From the NCBI GenBank assembly GCA_052034585.1, contig JBPOIJ010000008.1:124001-188000 (forward strand): a stretch of 64,000 nucleotides of DNA, read 5' to 3'. The stretch is from Xiheimicrobium sp052034585 (lineage in GTDB: Bacteria > Myxococcota > Myxococcia > Myxococcales > Myxococcaceae). Within the stretch, counting starts at the first letter, position 1. Each line of letters begins with the position of its first letter. Under the pieces are notes generated by a model. That model had not been told where the DNA came from. It worked only from the letters and a program-made list of their open reading frames with translations, and did not search any database. The position numbers and the translations under genes were made by a program. Shown here in pieces: positions 49,705-56,367 of this stretch.

Positions 49705-51297
49705 ATGTCCTCGACGAGCCACCGTTGGTTCATCGCGGTTGGCCTGCTCGGAGCATTCACGCTCGTCGCCTGCATCTGGCGAGATGCTGGAACCTTCGCA
49801 CACGTCATGGCGGATGAGCGAACGTACAGCTACTACTCGAGGGTCATCCCGATTGAGCACGCGGCACTTCCATCGTTCCTCTACTTCTTCGTCTTCTCCG
49901 CGACTCGCAGCTGCGGGGAGGACGGTCTGGCCTGTGCTCGGCTCTTCAACGCGCTCTTCTTCGCCCTCAGCTTGCCCTTGGTGTTCTTGGTCGCGCGCCG
50001 GTACGCAGCAGAATGGGCGTCGTTCCTCATCACGGCGCTGGTGGCCCTTGGCCCAGCTGCTTCCTACACGGCCTACTTCATGCCCGAGGCGATGTACTTC
50101 TTCGGGGTTTGGCTCTTCCTCGTCGCGCTGACTTCGCGCTCACCAGGGTGGCCGAACGTGGTGGGCGCAGGGGTGACGCTCGGCTTGTTGAGCCTGGTGA
50201 AGCTCCACGCCCTCTTCCTGCTTCCAGGCGCGCTCCTTCTTCTCGTGCTTCGAGAAGCGCGTGAGGGGCGCTGGCAACGCGGCCTCGGATCAGCCTCGAT
50301 CGCGTTGGCGATCGCCGTCACCCTTCGGTTCGGTCTCGGCTTCGCATTGGCCGGCGCCGCTGGGCTGTCGATCGTGGGACCCCAGTATTCAGCCCACGAA
50401 GTGGTCGCTCGTACACTCGCTGAGTTGCTCTCGCTGTCGCTTCGAGTGGGCTGGGCGCATGTGCAGGCAATCGCCCTGCTCTTCGCGCTCCCTCTCTTCG
50501 TCATCCTCGCGGGTGCGTCGCGCGCGCCCTCATCCGATGAGCGATCGCTCGGGCTTGGCTGGGTCACCGTGATTCTCATCGTGCCACTGGTGCTCATCAC
50601 GGCGCTCTTCACGGCCCATGTGTCGGGCGGAGGCGAACTCGAGTCTCTCGGCCGAATCCACATGCGGTACTACAACTTTCTCACGCCGCTTCTGAGCATT
50701 CTCGCCGCGGCCAGCCTCAAGGCCGGCGGTCAGTTCAACTCACGGCGTGGGGTCGCAGCACTGATTGCGTTCGCGCTCGCGAGCATCGGCTTTGTCGGCC
50801 GCTCGACGTTCCAGGTGTCGGTCTGCGATTGCCCCGAGCTGCAAGGACTGAATTCCAGCGGGTTCATCATTGGCTCGGTCGGTGGCCTCCTCGCGGTGGC
50901 GCTCGCCGCGTTCAAACCGAGGGAGGGCGCCCTGCTCTGGGTGTGCGTCGCGCTCCCTCTCCTCACCCTCTCCGCGAGTCAGGCAACGACGAAGGACCTC
51001 CTGGCGAGGAAGACCCCCACGACCTTCGACGTCGGCGCGAAAGTGGCGAGGGCTTTCCTCGCCCCTGAGGAACTCGAGCGTCTGGAGGTGGTCGTTCCTG
51101 CCGATGTCGACGGCTTTCGAGTGTTGTTCACTCTCAACAACCGGACCGGGCGGTTCCACGTCCAAGCCGACGATCAGCCGGTGACCCAGCTTTCGCCTGA
51201 CAGAGAGTGGGTCTTGATCTTCGGTCGCCCGCCAGTCGAGGGCCGTCATCGGGTGGTCTTGGAGGCGAACGAGTTCTCGTTGGTTCGCTTCGAGTGA
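49705..51297 (+). CDS. Polytopic membrane glycosyltransferase-like protein
   Basis: A 530-aa integral membrane protein with about 11 helices. The first external loop reads MADERTYSYYSRVIPIEHAA, with a DE pair typical of GT-C catalytic loops. Further loops include LGRIHMRYYNFLTPLLSI, a RxxYN region found in several GT-C families. A soluble tail of about 110 residues (EELERLEVVVPADVDGFRVL) has a beta-sandwich appearance. It does not match a family I can name. It stands next to the DPM1-like/DUF2304 pair (divergent) and could use its polyprenyl-phosphate sugar. Codon use is a little more relaxed than in the flanking housekeeping genes. Confidence 0.75.
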   Translation: MSSTSHRWFIAVGLLGAFTLVACIWRDAGTFAHVMADERTYSYYSRVIPIEHAALPSFLYFFVFSATRSCGEDGLACARLFNALFFALSLPLVFLVARRYAAEWASFLITALVALGPAASYTAYFMPEAMYFFGVWLFLVALTSRSPGWPNVVGAGVTLGLLSLVKLHALFLLPGALLLLVLREAREGRWQRGLGSASIALAIAVTLRFGLGFALAGAAGLSIVGPQYSAHEVVARTLAELLSLSLRVGWAHVQAIALLFALPLFVILAGASRAPSSDERSLGLGWVTVILIVPLVLITALFTAHVSGGGELESLGRIHMRYYNFLTPLLSILAAASLKAGGQFNSRRGVAALIAFALASIGFVGRSTFQVSVCDCPELQGLNSSGFIIGSVGGLLAVALAAFKPREGALLWVCVALPLLTLSASQATTKDLLARKTPTTFDVGAKVARAFLAPEELERLEVVVPADVDGFRVLFTLNNRTGRFHVQADDQPVTQLSPDREWVLIFGRPPVEGRHRVVLEANEFSLVRFE

Positions 51298-51341
51298 TCG
51301 CACACGCCAACGACCTTCGAGCACCCCGCTGGCCCAAACCC

Positions 51342-52733
51342 TCAGGACTGAGCGGCGACCTTCGAGCGTGACCACATCAGCTCTTCTGCAACCTCGAACA
51401 GGTGACGTCCCGTGTCTGCCCAATTGAAGGGCACGTAGTGCTCCTTCACTGCCGCCTCACGCTGGGCGAGCACCTCGGGGTGATCGAGGTAGAAGGCGAT
51501 TCGCTCGGCCCACATGCGTGAATCCCATGGGTCGATGTACTCGACGAGTGGCCCGCCGACCTCCGGAAGTGAGGAGGTGTTCGACGCGAGGCAGAACTTC
51601 CCATGAGCCAGACTCTCGGCGAGTGGCAGGCCCCACCCTTCATACAGCGAGGGGTACAGCGTGAAGAGCGAGTGGCGGTAGAGCAGCGAGAGGTGCTCGT
51701 CGCTGACGTGGCTGAGGATCTGGAAACGGTTCTTGGTGCGCCAGTCGATCTGAACGTCGTTGAGGAAGTCGCGAACCCCCCAGCCCACCATCCCGACGAA
51801 GACGACCTTCGGCAGGTCCTTCCGACCCTGATCGGCGAGGTGCGCCATCGCCCGGTAGATGACCTCGTGGTTCTTGCGTCGCTCGATCGTCGAAACGAAG
51901 AGGAGAAAGCGGCCCTGGACGAGTTCCTCGATCTTCGAGGTGGTCTTCGTCTTGGGAAGGTTGCTTCCCAAGTGAATGATGGACGTGGCTGGTTCCGGTG
52001 CGCCCGTATCTTGAAGGAGCTTGAGCAGATCGCGCTGGCTCGACTTCGAGATGCACATGACGTGGTCCGCGCACCACGCAACGTCGACGAAGTAGCGCGC
52101 GAAGATGCCTGCGACTTCACCAACGCACAGGTGAGGGAAGAGCACGGGAATGAGGTCGTAGCAGAAGAGAATCACCTTCATGCCGTGAGCCATCTTGAGC
52201 TGGTACAGGTAGGGGAGGTCCTTCTGATCCCAGTCGAGTCCACCGGAGATCAAGACGTCTCCAGGCCCGAACTTCGCCGCGTCCGAGACCGAGTGCCCGA
52301 TCTGCGGCACCGGTTCGGTCATCATTCGCATCGTGCTCTGTGCGTCGTTCATCGAGTTGCGCCAACCCCGAACGCGGTGCAGCACGGTGCGGGCCGCTGG
52401 AATGGTCTGCTTGGCGAGCTTGACGATCGGCTTCCGCGCCTTCTCAGGCACTTTTCGCAGCTTCTCCTTGAGCTGCTCGAGAAACTGCTTCGACGACGTC
52501 TGCGGTTGCGGCGCCGAGGGCGGTGTGAACCCGTGGAGATTGAAGATGCCCATCACGTAGTCGGCGTGAATCTCCCGGTAGGCGCGCGCCTCCCTGTCGA
52601 AGTGGCAGAACCTCACGTGTGGCAGCTTGAGGCCAGCGAGGTACTTGAAGCACTCGGCTTCGACTCGCACCACCCCGACCGGCGGTCGTCGCCAGTGAAC
52701 AGTCGTCGTGACGTCGAACCAGATGTTTGGCAT
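51342..52733 (-). CDS. Family 4 glycosyltransferase
   Basis: A 463-aa cytosolic GT-B glycosyltransferase. The N-terminus reads MPNIWFDVTTTVHWRRPPVG, typical of GT4 enzymes from O-antigen loci. The donor-binding C-terminal domain has FLLFVSTIERRKNHEVIYRA (the family 'G/ST...R K N' signature) and LYPSLYEGWGLPLAESLAHG with the EGWGLPLAE catalytic glutamates (E7E-like motif). A Lys-rich helical insertion near residues 85-125 (EQLKEKLRKVPEKARKPI) may contact the membrane. It lies 4 bp after the next GT4 gene in a three-gene minus-strand operon. Donor is possibly GDP-D-rhamnose or GDP-mannose from gmd/rmd, which is inference. Confidence 0.9.
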   Translation of the reverse strand: MPNIWFDVTTTVHWRRPPVGVVRVEAECFKYLAGLKLPHVRFCHFDREARAYREIHADYVMGIFNLHGFTPPSAPQPQTSSKQFLEQLKEKLRKVPEKARKPIVKLAKQTIPAARTVLHRVRGWRNSMNDAQSTMRMMTEPVPQIGHSVSDAAKFGPGDVLISGGLDWDQKDLPYLYQLKMAHGMKVILFCYDLIPVLFPHLCVGEVAGIFARYFVDVAWCADHVMCISKSSQRDLLKLLQDTGAPEPATSIIHLGSNLPKTKTTSKIEELVQGRFLLFVSTIERRKNHEVIYRAMAHLADQGRKDLPKVVFVGMVGWGVRDFLNDVQIDWRTKNRFQILSHVSDEHLSLLYRHSLFTLYPSLYEGWGLPLAESLAHGKFCLASNTSSLPEVGGPLVEYIDPWDSRMWAERIAFYLDHPEVLAQREAAVKEHYVPFNWADTGRHLFEVAEELMWSRSKVAAQS

Positions 52734-52737
52734 CGCG

Positions 52738-53961
52738 CTATCGCTTCGTGAGGAACTCGTTCACTGCTGGGGCTACCGGGGAGAGGCAGCTCGTCCACAG
52801 CAGCCCGTCGCGGACCGCCCGGTTGACTTCAGTGGCCCCACCGTCCGGTGACGGGGTGAGGGCGCGACGGAGCGCCACCTTGAACTGCTCCTGAGTGTCG
52901 GCGACGACGATCTCTGGGAGCTTCGCCTGAGCGTCATACCCGCGCAGGCTCGTCGACGTCGCGATCACCTGCTTGCCCGAGTAAATCGCCTCGGCCGTCT
53001 TGATGTTCGACCCACCGCCCTCGAAGATCGGGAGCAGGAACACCGAAGCGAGGGTCTTGAGCGCGGAGAGGTCCTCGTCTTCGACTTCTCCCAAGAGTTC
53101 GAGGCGGCTCAGGTTCAAGGTGTTGAAGCGCGAGCGATGGTAGTGATCGAAGATCGGCGGGCTCACGCTCCCGGCCACGACGATCTTGCAGTCGGGCGGA
53201 ATGAAGCCGAGGGCATCTCCGAACGCTCGGAAGAAGCCGTCGAAGTTCGGAGGGTGGGCGCTTCCGACGAAGAGCGCGAAGCGGCGGTAGGGCAGCTTCG
53301 CACGCCATCGGTTGAGTGCGCTCCGCGGCGCCTTCCAGCCGTCGATGCCGTTCGGTGCGCGCACGACCTTCTTCGCTCCGAGCTTCTGCAGCACCGCGTC
53401 GTCGTGAGGCGCCACTGCGAGCGTGAGGTGGGCGAGCTGGGCGGCTTTGGCCTCGATGGCGAAGATGCGGTCGACGACCTCGGTTGCTCCGGTCGTGATT
53501 CGGAGCTGGCGGAAGATGGCCTCACGCAGCGGCGCCTCGATGTTCTGGCTCCCGTAGACGACGATCGCCCGCTCGCCCCGGCGTTCCTTGAGGAGCCGCT
53601 CGGCGACCGGCAACAGCCAGGGCTGCTCGAGGTGAATGACGTCGAGCTTCGAGGGCAGCGCCGCGCTCAGCCGCTCGTATGCGTCAGGCGACTCGGCGGC
53701 GTAGATGCCGCTGCGGAGATCGGCGCACAGCGGCACGTTCTCTCCGCCGATGAACCAGCGGGGGTCGTCGACCGGAAACTCGAGGTCGTGTTTGCCCAAC
53801 ACCTCGGGCTTCCAGGCGCCCTTCTCGACGACGGCGATGGGGAAGACCGAGAAGCCCGCGGCCTCGTAGCTGCGCACCAACGCGCGCGCTCGAAGCTGCC
53901 CGCCGTGGCGGGGGGCGACGATGGGGTAGGTCGTGAAGAGCGCGAGGGTTTTCTTGGACAC
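52738..53961 (-). CDS. Family 4 glycosyltransferase
   Basis: A 407-aa GT-B enzyme. The N-terminal Rossmann part starts LALFTTYPIVAPRHGGQLRA with the GG acceptor loop, and the donor half contains VRAPNGIDGWKAPR, FALFVGSAHPPNFDGF, LGEVEDEDLSALKTLA and FEGGGSNIKTAEAIYSGKQV with the catalytic Glu residues. It most resembles GT4 sugar transferases of capsule and LPS clusters. It is separated by 1 bp from the upstream FkbM gene and by 4 bp from the downstream GT4 gene, so co-translation is probable. Acceptor and donor are undetermined. Confidence 0.9.
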   Translation of the reverse strand: MSKKTLALFTTYPIVAPRHGGQLRARALVRSYEAAGFSVFPIAVVEKGAWKPEVLGKHDLEFPVDDPRWFIGGENVPLCADLRSGIYAAESPDAYERLSAALPSKLDVIHLEQPWLLPVAERLLKERRGERAIVVYGSQNIEAPLREAIFRQLRITTGATEVVDRIFAIEAKAAQLAHLTLAVAPHDDAVLQKLGAKKVVRAPNGIDGWKAPRSALNRWRAKLPYRRFALFVGSAHPPNFDGFFRAFGDALGFIPPDCKIVVAGSVSPPIFDHYHRSRFNTLNLSRLELLGEVEDEDLSALKTLASVFLLPIFEGGGSNIKTAEAIYSGKQVIATSTSLRGYDAQAKLPEIVVADTQEQFKVALRRALTPSPDGGATEVNRAVRDGLLWTSCLSPVAPAVNEFLTKR

Positions 53962-53962
53962 G

Positions 53963-54955
53963 TCAGGTCCGCTTCTGGAGGCGCTGGACGAACGATCTCA
54001 CGGCTTCGCCCGAGCGGAAGTAGGGGTCGTTCTTGAGAACGCGAATCTGGTGCTCGAGGGCGGCGACCTTCGCTCGTTCTGCGTGCGCGACGAGATCGGC
54101 CGCATTCCAGGCGGAGCGCGCTGCGACCAGCTCGCCGCGAACCGTCTCGATCTCTTCTTCGAGCTCGCGGTTTCGCTCTCCGACCGAGGTGGCGGTTCGG
54201 AGCGCGGCGAGCTGGTGTTCGAGCTTGGCGGCCTCGGCGGCGAGCCTGGCGTTCTCCGCCTCGAGGACGACGACCCGGCTCGTGGTGAAGTCGTCGAAGA
54301 CGTTCGGCTGGACCGAGAGGAGCGGGCGCAGGGCGAGCTCGCGCTCCTTGGCGACGTAGTACCGGCTCAGGCCGTCGAAGTGGGTGCAGACGTAGTTCTC
54401 GGCGACGACGAGCCCTTCCCATTCCTGGTGCGCGAGCTCGGCAGAGTTCGGCAGGGTCGCCTCGATGACGAGGACCCAGGGCCGCCACTTCTTGAAGTCC
54501 ATGCCTCGGAGCACGCTCGCCTCGAAGCCCTCGACGTCGATCTTGAGGAAGTGGACGTCACCGTGGACGTGCTTCTCGCAGATCGCGCTGAGCGGCTCGA
54601 CCGGCACCTGGGTCTCTTCGACCTTGAGCCCCGCGCGTCGGTGCCGCTCGACGATGCTGGGCGAGAGGGTGGCCAACCCGCGCACTCCGAACTGGTAGAG
54701 CGTTCTGGTCTCGAAGCGCTCTCCGGCGGCGACGCGCAGGTTCACGTCACCCGGCCGCTCGCTCTCGAGCTGCTGGTGATCGGCGGGCACGGGCTCGATG
54801 TTGATGCCGCGCCACCCACGTTCGTAGAACGCGTAGGTGACCGAGCCGATGGTGGGGTGATTCGCGCCGACGTCGATGTACGTGCCGCGCTCGATGTTCT
54901 TGAGCGCGCGCCAGAGGAGCACGTCTTCGAGATTCTGCGCGAAGGAGACGAACAT
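53963..54955 (-). CDS. FkbM-family methyltransferase with C-terminal coiled coil
   Basis: A 330-aa protein. The N-terminal about 215 residues are an FkbM methyltransferase: SFAQNLEDVLLWRALKN, YIDVGANHPTIGSVTYAFYE (SAM motif), GINIEPVPADHQQL and HFLKIDVEGFEASVLRGMDF. The FkbM family methylates sugar hydroxyls. Residues about 228-310 are a long Ala/Glu/Leu/Arg coiled coil (VLEAENARLAAEAAKLEHQL), unusual for the family, and a basic end. It is first in the operon with two GT4 genes. It may act on the same glycan, perhaps as chain-terminating or scaffolding methyltransferase like WbdD-type enzymes; that comparison is inference. Confidence 0.88.
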   Translation of the reverse strand: MFVSFAQNLEDVLLWRALKNIERGTYIDVGANHPTIGSVTYAFYERGWRGINIEPVPADHQQLESERPGDVNLRVAAGERFETRTLYQFGVRGLATLSPSIVERHRRAGLKVEETQVPVEPLSAICEKHVHGDVHFLKIDVEGFEASVLRGMDFKKWRPWVLVIEATLPNSAELAHQEWEGLVVAENYVCTHFDGLSRYYVAKERELALRPLLSVQPNVFDDFTTSRVVVLEAENARLAAEAAKLEHQLAALRTATSVGERNRELEEEIETVRGELVAARSAWNAADLVAHAERAKVAALEHQIRVLKNDPYFRSGEAVRSFVQRLQKRT

Positions 54956-55068
54956 TGGACGGGGCGCCTCTACCCGATGGGGCCCAACGAGACAACGCCG
55001 AATCGGTCGGCGACGAGGCGTTGGCGTGTCTCGACGGTCGGCGCTATTCGGAGCGCCGGGAGAGCGAC

Positions 55069-55240
55069 GTGAGAATCCTCATCACCGGCGGGCGAGGTTT
55101 CGTCGGCTCGTGCCTCGCAGGGGTGCTCCGGGGACAGGGCCACGACGTGCGAACGACCGATCGTGTCGCAGATCGCACCGACCCGCTCCATGTCGAGGTG
55201 GCGCTCGGTGATGGCGCCGCAGACGATGGTCGAGGGCGGT
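55069..55240 (+). pseudogene. Truncated nucleotide-sugar SDR (epimerase/reductase) relic
   Basis: The GTG at 55069 opens a frame reading VRILITGGRGFVGSCLAGVL and then RGQGHDVRTTDRVADRTDP, an unmistakable Rossmann NAD-binding start (GGRGFVGS) of an extended SDR. The similarity lasts only about 50 residues and then runs into the 3' end of the opposite-strand PIG-V-like gene (55240). The catalytic Tyr-x3-Lys region is absent. It is probably the 5' stump of a nucleotide-sugar epimerase gene cut by a rearrangement. The 113 bp between the FkbM start and this GTG show no other gene. Confidence 0.65.
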
Positions 55241-56367
55241 CAGGCGACGTAGGCGCCGGTGCCCCAGGCCGCGGCGGTTCCCGCGAGCGCGAGCGCGAGG
55301 GCGATCAACAACGCCTCTCTCAGGCCGGCGTACTCGTCGAGCCAGGCCGAGATGGGCACCAACACCGGGAACGCGGCGATCGCGTACCGCCCCATGCCTT
55401 GAAAGTCCTTCGAGGACACCGCGGGCAGGGCGAGCACGAGCAGGCAGTACAGGCCGTAGCCGACGCCAAGCCGGCGGAAGACGAAGGGCACCGTCGCGAG
55501 CGCACCGACCGTCACGAACGCGTGCGCACCGAGCCGCAGCTTCACCGTCCAGTGCCCGACGGCCATCTGGTGAAACCACTCCGACTTGAGCCACGCGTCC
55601 CAGCCGGGTGACTGTTCCCACCCTGGCGCGCCCTGCACGTGCGCGAACGCGAGCGGATCACCGAAGCGCTGCTGCAAGAAGAGCATGTAGGCGAGCAGCC
55701 CGAGCCCCGAGAGCGCAGGGACGAGATCGATCAGGCGAAGCGGAAGGCCGGCGCGGCGTCGACGCTCGAGGCTCCGAACCGCGAGGCCGACGACCACCGC
55801 TGGCGCCACCGGTCGGCAGGCCGTCGCCAACGCTCCGAAGATCATCGCGACGAGCGGCCGATCCGACTCGAGCGCAAGGAACGCGCTCACCACCAACAAG
55901 ACGAACAGCGCATCGGAATAGACGACCCCATACAGATAGACCGCGTACGGATAGGTCACGAGCAGCAGCCACGCGGTCACCGCCTGCGCCGGAGCCGCCT
56001 TCGAGAGCCACCGGTGCACGAGTGACAGGCCCGCGACGCCTGCACAGAACGAGATCGCCGAGGCCGCGATCCACCGGTTGAGGTGCAGCCAGGTGAGCGC
56101 CCGAACCAGAAGTGGGTACAGCGGGAAATACGCGACGGGTGATTGCTGCCCAGGCGAGACCCAATACCCATTTGCAGCGATCTCCCCGTACCAACCGGCG
56201 TCCCACTGGGCGAGCGCGTCGAACGGGAGCCCGGGCAGATCGCTCACCGCCATCGGGTGCGGCTTGAGCAGAAACCCGAGGCTCGCCGCCACCACCGACC
56301 CCAGCCCAAGGAAGAGCAGCCAGCCGCACCGCCGCGCCGAGGAGTGAATGACGAAGGCCCGAATCAT
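55240..56367 (-). CDS. PIG-V-like (GT76) mannosyltransferase
   Basis: A 375-aa integral membrane protein with about eight helices. It carries the PIG-V/GT76 hallmarks: FDALAQWDAGWYGEIAANGYW near residues 48-68 (Asp-rich first external loop with WDxxWY) and SPVAYFPLYPLLVRAL. The family transfers mannose from a polyprenyl- or dolichyl-phosphate donor. The ATG at 56367 overlaps the helicase stop (ATGA), so it is translationally coupled to that unrelated gene. It is the last of ten GT-C-like proteins in the window. Specificity is unproven. Confidence 0.85.
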   Translation of the reverse strand: MIRAFVIHSSARRCGWLLFLGLGSVVAASLGFLLKPHPMAVSDLPGLPFDALAQWDAGWYGEIAANGYWVSPGQQSPVAYFPLYPLLVRALTWLHLNRWIAASAISFCAGVAGLSLVHRWLSKAAPAQAVTAWLLLVTYPYAVYLYGVVYSDALFVLLVVSAFLALESDRPLVAMIFGALATACRPVAPAVVVGLAVRSLERRRRAGLPLRLIDLVPALSGLGLLAYMLFLQQRFGDPLAFAHVQGAPGWEQSPGWDAWLKSEWFHQMAVGHWTVKLRLGAHAFVTVGALATVPFVFRRLGVGYGLYCLLVLALPAVSSKDFQGMGRYAIAAFPVLVPISAWLDEYAGLREALLIALALALAGTAAAWGTGAYVA

